Below, in pieces: positions 23,944 through 32,110 of a stretch of DNA of 32,799 nucleotides; the stretch's first letter is position 1; every line of letters starts with the position of its first letter. Location: NCBI GenBank assembly GCA_002748015.1, contig PDRH01000026.1, positions 1 to 32,799 on the forward strand, in the 5' to 3' direction. The stretch is from Bacteroidota bacterium. GTDB taxonomy: Bacteria > Bacteroidota > Bacteroidia > Bacteroidales > CAJPTX01. The translations under genes were made by a program, and so were the position numbers. The notes below the pieces were generated by a model. It did not search any database and was not told the DNA's origin. It saw nothing but the letters and a program-made list of their open reading frames with translations.

Positions 23944-25026
23944 ATGTACCTACTATATATCCTTCTGCTCCTGATGTGTTTTGCCTACCTGCGGCGTAGG
24001 TTAAATGGCGGGGAAGCAGCCTTCTACCATTCGCCCCTGGTGCTGGCCGGGCTGTTTCTCTTCGTGGGGGTGTATGCGGTGTTCTCGGATGACTATTTCA
24101 TCTACCAGGAGATCGTAACGAAGCTAATTCCGACAGGTAATTATACCAGGTTCACTCCCTTTTGGAATGCTTATGCTGAGGCTATAGGTAATACTAATAC
24201 GCTTTTCCGCTTATTGACGCTTGGTGGAGGCCTGTTGCTGCTGTCTTGGCAGGGGCACTTGCTCCGATTGCGCTATTTGGAGCTTTTGCCCTGGTTTATC
24301 GCTCTGGCGGGTATGCATCTGATTACGTGGCTACGCTTTGAGTTGGCCTGTATGCTTTTTGTGCTGGGCATGACGCTATGTTTGCGACGGAAGGCGATTG
24401 GTCTTGTTGTGGTTCTTTTGCCGTTCGTACTGCATCCGGCATCGTTCCTTTTTCTGCTTGGAGTTGGTATTTACCTGCTCAATCCCCAACGGTTAAGCAT
24501 GCGAGTATTGATGTGGTTGGGGGTGCTGCTGGTGTTGAGCTGTCTGCCGTTGCTGGTAGACCTTGCCATTGAGGTGTTTGGTATTTCCTCCTTCTGGTAC
24601 TACGTGAAGTATTTCCGGTGGGGGGATGCATTCTATCGGCGGCATTTTCTGTATGCGCTATGGGGCTACATGATCTATGTGCTGGGGCTTATTGTAGTTT
24701 ACCTTTTTTCGCGAGTTGGTCGGTGTAGTCCTTCTCCGCTGGCGCAGAAATTGACTCGTTTGATGGAGGCTTTTGGGCTTCTTTCCCTCCTATTCAATTT
24801 CATTCCGGTAACTCCGCATATTTCTGTTCGCTTGGCTGGTATAGCGTTCTATATTGCCTGTGTAGTTGGTGCAATGAGTATGCGCCAGCTTCGAGTGTTT
24901 GCGCATCGTAAGCTACTGCTTTGGATGGTGGTGTGCTTGCTGGTCATGAGCGGTATGGAAACCGTTGCTAACCATCATGATGATCTGCGAGTACTGTATG
25001 ATATTATGTATGCGTTAGCCTCGTAG
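23944..25026 (+). CDS. EpsG-like polysaccharide polymerase (Wzy role)
   Basis: This is a 360-residue integral membrane protein with about ten hydrophobic segments, opening MYLLYILLLLMCFAYLRRR. Short loops with Tyr, Phe and Arg, such as DDYFIYQEIVTKLIP and LRFELACMLFVLGM, are typical of the EpsG family, where an Arg near Arg-Phe-x-x-Ala is conserved. It probably polymerises repeat units at the periplasmic face, working with the Wzx protein at 13169. Sequence conservation in Wzy proteins is low, so the call rests on topology, size and context. It is the last plus-strand gene before a new promoter at 25103. Confidence 0.78.
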   Translation: MYLLYILLLLMCFAYLRRRLNGGEAAFYHSPLVLAGLFLFVGVYAVFSDDYFIYQEIVTKLIPTGNYTRFTPFWNAYAEAIGNTNTLFRLLTLGGGLLLLSWQGHLLRLRYLELLPWFIALAGMHLITWLRFELACMLFVLGMTLCLRRKAIGLVVVLLPFVLHPASFLFLLGVGIYLLNPQRLSMRVLMWLGVLLVLSCLPLLVDLAIEVFGISSFWYYVKYFRWGDAFYRRHFLYALWGYMIYVLGLIVVYLFSRVGRCSPSPLAQKLTRLMEAFGLLSLLFNFIPVTPHISVRLAGIAFYIACVVGAMSMRQLRVFAHRKLLLWMVVCLLVMSGMETVANHHDDLRVLYDIMYALAS

Positions 25027-25102
25027 TCGTTAGTTAGAGCTGATTTAGGGGTTGTGGTTATTTCCCTCGCTCGTTGCTAGGGAGGCTTTCCTATGTTTTC
25101 GC

Positions 25103-25110
25103 TACCTTTG
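25103..25110 (+). promoter_or_regulatory. Bacteroidota -7 box for the LicC-aminotransferase gene
   Basis: TACCTTTG followed by CGGTG lies 49 bp before the ATG at 25160. It shows that the coding frame does not extend upstream to 25052. No TTG is at the ideal -33 distance. Confidence 0.7.
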
Positions 25111-25159
25111 CGGTGAGCTGAGGCTTAGATTGAGCATAAAACGAATATATGTAGATAGC

Positions 25160-26980
25160 ATGCAGGCAATAATACTGGCGGCAGGTATGGGGCGGCGGCT
25201 TGGGGAGCATACCAAGGAGAATACGAAGTGCATGGTGAAGGTCAATGGTGTGCGCCTCATTGACCGGATGCTTTCGCAGCTCGCTGTGTTTTCGGTTGAG
25301 CGTGTTGTCATCGTTGTAGGCTATAAGGGTAGGGAGCTACGTGAGTATATCGATGAGCGCTATAGCGATAGGTTGCGTATAGAGTATGTCTGCAATCCGG
25401 TATACGATACGACCAACAATATCTACTCTCTTTTCCTTGCCAAGGAGCATCTGCAGCGAGGGGACACTCTGCTGCTTGAGTCTGATTTGATTTATGAGGA
25501 TAGTATCCTGGAGCTGGCGATCAATTCGTTGCATCCCAACGTGGCGCTCGTAAGTGCGTATCAGCCCTGGATGGATGGCACGATGGTTCGGATAGATGCT
25601 GATGGTAATATTACCGCCTTCATTCCGAAGGCGGATTTCAAATATAGCGAGGTTTCGACCTACTACAAGACGGTGAATATATACCGCTTTAGTGAGCGTT
25701 TCTCACGGGAGGTGTACGTTCCTTTCCTTGAGGCGTATTGCAGTGCCTTGGGGCGTAATGAGTACTATGAGCAGGTGCTGAGTATGATTATCCATCTCAA
25801 CCGGAAGGAGATAAAGGCGCTTCCCGTAGGGGATTTGGGTTGGTATGAGATAGATGATGTGCAGGATCTGGACATTGCCGAGGCCATATTTGCGCCTGAT
25901 GAGGAGAAACTTTCTCGCTATACCCAGCGGGGTGGTGGTTACTGGCGTTTTGAAACGCTCTTGGATTTCAGCAATCCCGTTAATCCGTTTTTCCCCACCG
26001 TACGGTTGCGTGAGGAGTTGCGGGCGAGCTTTGATCCCCTCGTGACCACGTATCCTTCAGGCATGGGGGTGCATGCCTTGCTGGCGGGGAAGTACTTTGG
26101 CGTACGCGCGGAGTATACAGTGTTGGGGAATGGGGTGGCAGAGTTGTTAGCCGCATTGATGCGGACGATTAGCGGCAGACTGGGTGTAGTATGCCCTACT
26201 CTCGAGGAATATGCGAACCGGTGTAAGCCGGAGCAACTAGAGGTTTTCGTGCCGCAGAATGTCGATTTCATGTATACCGCTAAGGATTTAATGGTATACT
26301 TCGAGGGGCGTAATCTAGGAACTCTCTTGCTAATTAATCCGGACAATCCGTCGGGGAATTTCATCTCGCTAGCAGATGTTGTAGAGTTGCTCGGGTGGTG
26401 TCGTGCGAGGGGCATTCGTCTTGTTTTGGATGAGAGTTTTGTGGATTTCTCGGAGGGCTTCCAGGGAAACTCGTTGCTGTCAGATGCAATGCTGGTTGGG
26501 TACCCCAACCTCTGCGTTGTGAAGAGTATATCGAAGTCCTACGGCGTGCCGGGGCTACGGCTCGGTGTGCTGGCCTCCTCTGACCGGGGGTTGGTTGATG
26601 CAATAATGGCCGAAGCCTCTATGTGGAACATCAACTCCTTCGCTGAATACTACATGCAGATTTTCGGTAAGTATACCTCTGACTATGTAGATGCTTGCGC
26701 TAGGCTTGTTGTGGAGCGTGAGCGTTTTCGTGGGCTTTTGAATGGCATTCCATTCCTGCGGGTAATTCCGTCGCAGGCCAACTATTTTTTGTGCGAGGTA
26801 TTCGGTGCGTATACCTCGCGCGGTTTGACAGAGGTACTATTGGGGCGGTCTAGTATATTGGTGGAAGATTGTAGTACGAAGAGGGGTTTTGAGGGGAGGA
26901 GCTATATACGGATTGCAGTGCGTAGTGTAGAGGACAATGACCGGCTGGTGCAGGTGTTAGGCAGTCTATCTGCTAAGTAG
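25160..26980 (+). CDS. Fusion of LicC-like nucleotidyltransferase and class I/II aminotransferase
   Basis: The protein has 606 residues. Residues 1 to about 245 form a LicC/PntC-like cytidylyltransferase: MQAIILAAGMGRRLGEHTKE, then KCMVKVNGVRLIDRM, NPVYDTTNNIYSL, LLLESDLIYED and WYEIDDVQDLDIAE. Residues about 260-606 form a fold-type I PLP domain of the HisC/CobD group: FSNPVNPFFP, LGNGVAELLAAL, LINPDNPSGN, LDESFVDFSEG, and SISKSYGVPGLRLG with Schiff-base K459. A LicC-like half activates a phospho- or phosphono-amine as its CDP form. The PLP half may make that amine by decarboxylation (CobD-like) or transamination. ATG 25160 gives the classic nucleotidyltransferase N-terminus. The gene ends 3 bp from a convergent LicD-like gene. 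Confidence 0.86.
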   Translation: MQAIILAAGMGRRLGEHTKENTKCMVKVNGVRLIDRMLSQLAVFSVERVVIVVGYKGRELREYIDERYSDRLRIEYVCNPVYDTTNNIYSLFLAKEHLQRGDTLLLESDLIYEDSILELAINSLHPNVALVSAYQPWMDGTMVRIDADGNITAFIPKADFKYSEVSTYYKTVNIYRFSERFSREVYVPFLEAYCSALGRNEYYEQVLSMIIHLNRKEIKALPVGDLGWYEIDDVQDLDIAEAIFAPDEEKLSRYTQRGGGYWRFETLLDFSNPVNPFFPTVRLREELRASFDPLVTTYPSGMGVHALLAGKYFGVRAEYTVLGNGVAELLAALMRTISGRLGVVCPTLEEYANRCKPEQLEVFVPQNVDFMYTAKDLMVYFEGRNLGTLLLINPDNPSGNFISLADVVELLGWCRARGIRLVLDESFVDFSEGFQGNSLLSDAMLVGYPNLCVVKSISKSYGVPGLRLGVLASSDRGLVDAIMAEASMWNINSFAEYYMQIFGKYTSDYVDACARLVVERERFRGLLNGIPFLRVIPSQANYFLCEVFGAYTSRGLTEVLLGRSSILVEDCSTKRGFEGRSYIRIAVRSVEDNDRLVQVLGSLSAK

Positions 26981-26983
26981 GTT

Positions 26984-27769
26984 TTATCGCCAGAATGCTT
27001 GTGTGAAGTGTTTTGGTCGCTTGTGCTTTGGTGGGGGAGTCATGTAGTCTTCTCCGTATACTGTGGAAAGGTATGCGTGTACGTCGTTAGGCGCATCGAG
27101 TAGGCGTCCCTCAAATTCTATTTCTGTGGGGTTCTTGAAGATGTGGTGTGGGAAGCTATACTGAAGTTCCTCGATGCTTGTAACTACTTTTGAGCCGTTG
27201 AAATCCTTGACTCTTGTCCATTTGATGTAGCTCGAAAGAAGCGGCTTGTAGCCGATGATTCTGCTGGCCTTCCAGAGTGGCCATGCTATTGCTTTTTTCC
27301 ATGTCGGCATTTGGGGCATGCCGTTATGCACAGCGACCACACGCATTTTGAAGAGTAGCAAAAGTAGCCGGATAATAAGGTTGGGATACTTTGGTTGTCC
27401 ATCTATTGGGAAGATGTCTATCCACAACCCCAGGCCGGGTATTGGGTCTACTAGGGGTTCTTCTACCTGCGTGCGTTTGTCTATCACCTTGATAAAGGGG
27501 TAGTAGTAGTCCTTTTCTCCAGGTATGAATAGTCTGAAACGTTCGGTTTCGATTTTGGTGGCGAGTTCTACCATACGGTTGTAGCTTTCCGTGGGCATGT
27601 AGATATCTATGTCGTCATCCCAGGGGATAAAGCCCTTGTGGCGAACGGCCCCCAGCAGGGTCCCGTAGGCTAGGTAGTATGTTAGCCCGTGCTGTTGGCA
27701 AATGTCAACAATGTAGTCGAGGATTTCAACCTCAACCGTTTTGACCTCTTCAATTGTTAGTGGTTGCAT
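26984..27769 (-). CDS. LicD-family phosphotransferase
   Basis: The protein has 261 residues. Its hallmark is YLAYGTLLGAVRHKGFIPWD followed by DDIDIYMP, near residues 33-58, the nucleotidyltransferase-like acidic site of LicD. IPGLGLWIDIFPIDG is the second conserved element. LicD proteins transfer phosphocholine or a similar phospho-alcohol from a CDP carrier to a glycan. The convergent LicC-like fusion 3 bp away would supply that CDP donor. I chose ATG 27769 because the longer frame to 27817 overlaps the upstream minus-strand gene, whereas this start leaves an 11-bp gap. It is second in a two-gene minus-strand operon. Confidence 0.9.
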   Translation of the reverse strand: MQPLTIEEVKTVEVEILDYIVDICQQHGLTYYLAYGTLLGAVRHKGFIPWDDDIDIYMPTESYNRMVELATKIETERFRLFIPGEKDYYYPFIKVIDKRTQVEEPLVDPIPGLGLWIDIFPIDGQPKYPNLIIRLLLLLFKMRVVAVHNGMPQMPTWKKAIAWPLWKASRIIGYKPLLSSYIKWTRVKDFNGSKVVTSIEELQYSFPHHIFKNPTEIEFEGRLLDAPNDVHAYLSTVYGEDYMTPPPKHKRPKHFTQAFWR

Positions 27770-27780
27770 CTTCTTGCTTC

Positions 27781-28854
27781 TTATAGACCAATGAATTTGA
27801 TAAATCTTCTCTCCCATAGTATATTATCATCCACAAATTGCTGGAGAAGTGTGGCCCTCTGCGAGAGGTATTGCTGGGGGTTAAGCTCGGCGTAAAATGT
27901 GAGTAGCTTTTCGCCTAGGTTTGCTGTGTCTGTAATGGCTAGCCCCACTCCATACTGTGCAGCATAGGTCCCCTGTACGGTGTCGTGGGTGCAGATCATG
28001 GGGCGTCCGTATAGGAGGGAGTTGTAGAAGCGGTTGGATAGAGCGGCATCCCCATTGGGGTAGCGATTGTAGAAGATGTTCATGAACGATGAGGCCAGGA
28101 TGTAGTCCTCTTCCTCCTCTTTCCTGTAGAAGCCCTCGAATGAGATGTTCTCTACATGGTGGTCCTTGGCGTATTGCTTCAGGTTCTCTTCTTCTGGTCC
28201 CCAGCCCACGAAACGGATGAAGAAGCGATGGTCATTGCTGAGGGCTTTAATAATCGCCGAGTTGGAATCGAAGCTGCGAATGCCTCCTATGGTAAGAACT
28301 TCTATCGCCTCTTGTTGGGTTGGAGCGTTTGCTAGTCCTCGCTCTAGGTTCTGGCTAATTTTATGGCCGTCAAAATTGTGGCAGAGGGTGTATTCTACAT
28401 CTTTCGGTAGGTAGTTGATAAAACCTGGGGATGAGACCACCTGCAATGCGCTGCACTCCAGGGCCTTTCTGAATGGGTACATGAAGGTCTGGTCAAAGCT
28501 CATGTCCCTGTAGTCTATCATGTATTGCCCGCGGTACTCCTTCCTAAGAAAGCGGTATAGAAACGAGGCAACCTGAGGTCCAAAGATGATGAGACGGTCG
28601 TAGTTATTTTGCTTGATTTGCTCTTTGGCGAATGCTGTGAATCCCCAGTATGATGCTATTTTCCCGGTGCTACTCCTTGCGCAGGGTTTGCGGTAGGCGA
28701 TGCCGTTGTTGAGTTCCTCCGCCTTGTTCTCCCTGTCCCAGAAGATGATATCATGCGCTATACCTTGCTCTGCCAGTAGTTGTCGGTATGGGTTGATGAA
28801 GGGGGCAAAGAAGAGGTTCGATGGGACTACGAAGGCGATTCTGAGGCTATTCAT
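27781..28854 (-). CDS. GT4-like (GT-B) glycosyltransferase
   Basis: The protein has 357 residues. The N-terminus MNSLRIAFVVPSNLFFAPFI begins a Rossmann-like strand; YMIDYRDMSFDQTF and LQVVSSPGFINYLP lie in the first domain. EVLTIGGIRSFDSN opens the C-terminal domain, FIRFVGWGPEEENL follows, and SNRFYNSLLYGRPMICTHDT is the donor-site region. It probably adds a sugar to the glycan that LicD then decorates. I used ATG 28854, which fits the -7 box at 28885-28892 on the same strand; a longer frame to 28923 would extend across the promoter. The donor is unknown. Confidence 0.8.
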   Translation of the reverse strand: MNSLRIAFVVPSNLFFAPFINPYRQLLAEQGIAHDIIFWDRENKAEELNNGIAYRKPCARSSTGKIASYWGFTAFAKEQIKQNNYDRLIIFGPQVASFLYRFLRKEYRGQYMIDYRDMSFDQTFMYPFRKALECSALQVVSSPGFINYLPKDVEYTLCHNFDGHKISQNLERGLANAPTQQEAIEVLTIGGIRSFDSNSAIIKALSNDHRFFIRFVGWGPEEENLKQYAKDHHVENISFEGFYRKEEEEDYILASSFMNIFYNRYPNGDAALSNRFYNSLLYGRPMICTHDTVQGTYAAQYGVGLAITDTANLGEKLLTFYAELNPQQYLSQRATLLQQFVDDNILWERRFIKFIGL

Positions 28855-28884
28855 GGGGAATGATTTTATCCGTATAATCCGGTG

Positions 28885-28892
28885 CAAAGGTA
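28885..28892 (-). promoter_or_regulatory. Bacteroidota -7 box for the minus-strand pair
   Basis: Read on the minus strand this is TACCTTTG followed by CACC, 30 bp before the glycosyltransferase ATG at 28854. It implies a leader of about 25 nt. Confidence 0.72.
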
Positions 28893-28948
28893 TACAATTG
28901 TAGCAATGTGGGGGGCGTAACATGTTGCATTCTTCCAGTTGGTCATGG

Positions 28949-28978
28949 TTGCCCTAATCGATGGATTGGCTATCTTTG
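28949..28978 (+). promoter_or_regulatory. Bacteroidota promoter for the phosphoethanolamine transferase gene
   Basis: TTG (28949-28951), a 19-bp spacer and TATCTTTG (28971-28978) match the -33/-7 architecture of the phylum well. It is arranged divergently with the minus-strand promoter at 28885. Confidence 0.78.
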
Positions 28979-29061
28979 CGAGATATTTAGAGGTGATGAG
29001 GAGCTACCCGCTTCACGCCTCCTAGCCGTTAATAAACACTCTAAGAACCGCTGTTTTTCGT

Positions 29062-30882
29062 ATGCATGGGATAAGTACGTGGTTTACTAGGATAGTACCC
29101 GGGAAGGATGAGGTTCGTCCTATGGGAACCTGGCTTTTTTACTTCACAATACTTGCATTTTTCATTCCTACTGTTTGGGCGTACATAGATGGTTGGGACG
29201 GAATGACTAATAGCTATGCGGCATGGATTTGGTTAGTTGTGGCAGCCTGGTTACTGGGTTTATCCGTGGCGCTAGGTTTGTTACATGAGTGGCTGGCCTC
29301 GTGTTGCTGTGGGCTCGTAGGGCGTTTTGTTCACATGGGTATTGTCCTATGGGTGGCTTTTTGGGGGGCGTTTTCCCTCTATCTGCGCTACAATTTTGGT
29401 TGCGGTATCGGTGAGAGCGTGATAGCGAATATCTATGCGACGAATGAGCGTGAAGCACGTGAGCTGATTTTCAACACCAATATGTTTTCCATGGTGTCCG
29501 TCCCGCTTTACGTGCTTTTGGCTTCTGCCGTTCTGTCCTATATCCTAAGCAGGGTGCTCCCGCTGCGTTTACCCTTTCGCTTGCTGAGGTTCTTGAGATT
29601 CGCCGCGCTGTTGCTATTCGTCTTTTTGGGATGCTTCCATTCGTACACCTTCATGTTCAAGCTCGATGAGGCGCAGGGACCGCTTGTCCGGTATTGGATG
29701 ATGTCCGAGCCAGAGTGCCTTATTTGGGGGCACTTTCGCTACAAGTGGAATATGCAACGTTTCTACGAGCTGCGGTCGCAGAAACGGGAGGTGGAGGTAG
29801 CCGTTACGGATGTTGAGCGTTTGCCTGATAACCTGGTTATTATTGTGGGGGAGAGTACGCGGCGGGAGTACTTGTCGCTCTACGGCTACCCGCTGGAGAC
29901 CACGCCAATGCTTGACAGCATCGCCCAAACGGGGAGCATGGTTGTTTTTGCTAATGCCGTGGCCCCTCGCTTCTCTACGCGGGAATCGGTTCCTGAGAGT
30001 CTGACGACGCATTCAGTTGACAGCGTGGGGCAGGATTGGTTCGTTATGCCTTCGCTACCGGATATCCTTCGTGAAGCGGGCTATGAGACCTTCTGGCTCA
30101 GTGCGCAGCATCCCTTCGGGAAGGAGAGCTGGCCAATCTCTACAGTGGCCTTAGGGTGCGATTCGGTAGCTTTCCTTGAACCCCTGCTGCTGCGTAAGAG
30201 GGGTGGGCTTCGGGTGATTTATCATGACGGAGATTTACTCTCTTACCTGCAGGTTGGGGATTCTACTAGGCGGGTTGCTCTCTTCCTCCATCTCGAGGGC
30301 CACCATACGGATTACCAGAAACGGTATACCGATGAGTTTGCCATTTTTAGTTCTGAGGATATCCCCTACCAAGAGGAAGAGGCGAAGCGGCATGTCCTTG
30401 CGCACTATGCGAACGCTTCGCGCTATAACGATTGGGTGGTATCGGAGGTCGTTAAACGTTACCGTAATACCGATGCGATGGTGTTCTACTTCTCTGATCA
30501 TGCCCAGGCACTCTATGACGACGTAACTAATCCCAATGTGATGGGCCATCTTAAGTCCTACGTAGGTCTGCGTATTCCATTCATGGTCTGGATGTCGGAT
30601 TATGCCTTGCAGCTACCGGATTATAGGGGTGATTTGCGTAGACAAACCATGCAGATCATGCGTAGGGCGCAGGATCGACTCTTTGTAAATGACATTTTCA
30701 CCCAGAGCGTATGTGGTCTCTTGGGAATCGAGGAGGCTAGCATTTCTGCCAAGGAGAATCTATTCTCTCCCGAGTATGATACGCTAAAGGTGAGAAGGAT
30801 TTATGGCGGTTCCTACTTTGGTGCTGATACTGTCGATGCGCTACCTTCGTTCAAGACCTGGCTGGAGGCTCGTATGCAGTAG
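29062..30882 (+). CDS. Phosphoethanolamine transferase, CptA/EptA family
   Basis: The protein has 606 residues from ATG 29062, or 586 if ATG 29122 is used; the second start puts the first membrane helix directly at the N-terminus. About five membrane helices lie before residue 200. The periplasmic sulfatase-fold domain starts near 257 with VIIVGESTRREYLSLYGYP, where the Ser/Thr after Gly-Glu is the nucleophile region. Further motifs are PLETTPMLDSI, FLHLEGHHTDYQKRY and VFYFSDHAQALYDD with metal-binding Asp-His. This Gly-Glu-Ser-Thr version resembles CptA/EptC more than EptA. It moves phosphoethanolamine from phosphatidylethanolamine to a lipopolysaccharide sugar or lipid A; the exact acceptor is unknown. 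It has its own promoter at 28949-28978. Confidence 0.9.
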   Translation: MHGISTWFTRIVPGKDEVRPMGTWLFYFTILAFFIPTVWAYIDGWDGMTNSYAAWIWLVVAAWLLGLSVALGLLHEWLASCCCGLVGRFVHMGIVLWVAFWGAFSLYLRYNFGCGIGESVIANIYATNEREARELIFNTNMFSMVSVPLYVLLASAVLSYILSRVLPLRLPFRLLRFLRFAALLLFVFLGCFHSYTFMFKLDEAQGPLVRYWMMSEPECLIWGHFRYKWNMQRFYELRSQKREVEVAVTDVERLPDNLVIIVGESTRREYLSLYGYPLETTPMLDSIAQTGSMVVFANAVAPRFSTRESVPESLTTHSVDSVGQDWFVMPSLPDILREAGYETFWLSAQHPFGKESWPISTVALGCDSVAFLEPLLLRKRGGLRVIYHDGDLLSYLQVGDSTRRVALFLHLEGHHTDYQKRYTDEFAIFSSEDIPYQEEEAKRHVLAHYANASRYNDWVVSEVVKRYRNTDAMVFYFSDHAQALYDDVTNPNVMGHLKSYVGLRIPFMVWMSDYALQLPDYRGDLRRQTMQIMRRAQDRLFVNDIFTQSVCGLLGIEEASISAKENLFSPEYDTLKVRRIYGGSYFGADTVDALPSFKTWLEARMQ

Positions 30883-31237
30883 GATTTGCCTTCGGGGGCA
30901 ATAGGGGAAATAATGTCTTCTAATCAAACATCGTATCTGTAGTATGAAGGGGCTTATATTTTGGCCTACTGAGTCTATATGCGAAGCTAGGATTGCCTGG
31001 AGGCTAGACAGCACCATTTTGCTTCTCACGGGTAGTTTTCATCGATACGGTGCGCTTTTTAAAGTGCGGAGTTTACTCGCATGGGATACGATGAGTTCAA
31101 CGCCAGTATTTTCAAGAGCCGCATAGTTTTTGCTTCCGCTCTTAGCTGATGCTTGTAGAATGCCTTGGCCTGTGTACCTTTGCGTTTGATATGGTATTCT
31201 CATTGTTGAAACCTTGCTTGATTTATACGGCTTGTCC
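30883..31237 (+). other. Intergenic stretch with no convincing gene
   Basis: The 355 bp between the phosphoethanolamine transferase and the GT2 gene hold short frames on both strands (for example 30944-31126 plus and 31039-31239 minus), none with a recognisable domain. The last 63 bp contain the GT2 promoter (31153-31182). Some of it reads protein-like in pieces, which could be a decayed gene, but I cannot name one. I see no strong terminator. Confidence 0.5.
31153..31182 (+). promoter_or_regulatory. Bacteroidota promoter for the GT2 gene
   Basis: TTG (31153-31155), a 19-bp spacer and TACCTTTG (31175-31182) fit the -33/-7 pattern. It lies about 55 bp before the ATG at 31238. Confidence 0.78.
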
Positions 31238-32011
31238 ATGACTCACTTTGCACCTTCTGAGCGTTTTCCTTTGGTCTCTGTTATTATGCCCTGCTATAAT
31301 GCGGAGCGTTTTATTGCCCAGGCAATCGAGTCGGTGGTAGCCCAAACTTACCAGGAATGGGAGCTACTCGTTAGCGATGATTGTAGTACGGATGGTAGCG
31401 TGCCGTTGGTTAAGTCGTACGCTGCCGCTGATGGCCGCATTCGCCTCGTGAAGGCATCGACTAATGGCGGGGCGGCCATGGCGCGCAATGCGGCGATACG
31501 GGTTGCCAAAGGGCGCTTCTTGGCCTTTTTGGATAGCGATGACCTGTGGCACCCTGAGAAGCTAGAACGTCAGATCGCCTTCATGTTGGGCCACCAGCAC
31601 GCCTTTACCTACACCAGCTACGCCATTGTAGATGAGCAGGGGGAGCGATGTGGAACGTCCGTACAGCCCCCCCCTAGCCTCTCCTATAGCGAGTATCTTC
31701 GAAATACAGCAATAGGTTGCTTAACGGTTGTTGTTGATAGGAACCAGCTTGGGGATGTTACCATGCAGAGCCAACCAATGCATGAGGACTTTGCAACATG
31801 GTTGCAGCTCCTCAAGCGGATAGACAGAGCCTATGGGCTTCGGGAGGAACTCGCCTTCTATCGGGTTGTTGCTGATAGCCTCTCCCATAATAAATTGAAG
31901 GCGGCAAAGCAGGTCTGGCGAATCTACAGGGAGGTTGAGGGCTTAGGACTGCTGCGCTCTTTGTATAGTTTTTGGGGATATGCAATTCATGCGGTAATGA
32001 AGCGCCTCTAA
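31238..32011 (+). CDS. Family 2 glycosyltransferase
   Basis: The protein has 257 residues with a GT-A fold. FPLVSVIMPCYNAERFIAQA is the typical opening. VSDDCSTDGS holds the nucleotide-binding acidic residues, NGGAAMARNAAI follows, and FLAFLDSDDLWHPEKLE contains the metal-binding Asp-x-Asp. The family transfers a sugar from a nucleotide donor at the cytoplasmic face; the donor cannot be read here. I used ATG 31238; an in-frame TTG at 31214 would add eight residues. It has its own promoter and the next gene also has one. A C8 run at 31667-31674 codes for Pro residues in the middle of the protein and the frame is intact. Confidence 0.92.
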   Translation: MTHFAPSERFPLVSVIMPCYNAERFIAQAIESVVAQTYQEWELLVSDDCSTDGSVPLVKSYAAADGRIRLVKASTNGGAAMARNAAIRVAKGRFLAFLDSDDLWHPEKLERQIAFMLGHQHAFTYTSYAIVDEQGERCGTSVQPPPSLSYSEYLRNTAIGCLTVVVDRNQLGDVTMQSQPMHEDFATWLQLLKRIDRAYGLREELAFYRVVADSLSHNKLKAAKQVWRIYREVEGLGLLRSLYSFWGYAIHAVMKRL

Positions 32012-32049
32012 TTGTTCTATTCGGTCTACATTGTTTTTCTGAATCTAAT

Positions 32050-32057
32050 TACCTTTG
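32050..32057 (+). promoter_or_regulatory. Bacteroidota -7 box for the last aminotransferase gene
   Basis: TACCTTTG followed by CGCAC lies 53 bp before the ATG at 32111. TTG at 32031-32033 would give a 16-bp spacer. Confidence 0.68.
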
Positions 32058-32110
32058 CGCACATGTAGCCCCATGGGTATATGTTTGGGGTTAATATCAT
32101 ATCTTGGCCT

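Noticed and set aside
25052..25159. An N-terminal extension of the LicC-aminotransferase fusion
   Set aside because: The -7 box at 25103-25110 lies inside it, and ATG 25160 gives the canonical nucleotidyltransferase start.
30944..31239. Short frames on both strands in the intergenic stretch, with one minus-strand piece vaguely recalling a transposase fragment
   Set aside because: The resemblance is too short and weak to name, there are no terminal repeats, and the region contains the GT2 promoter.
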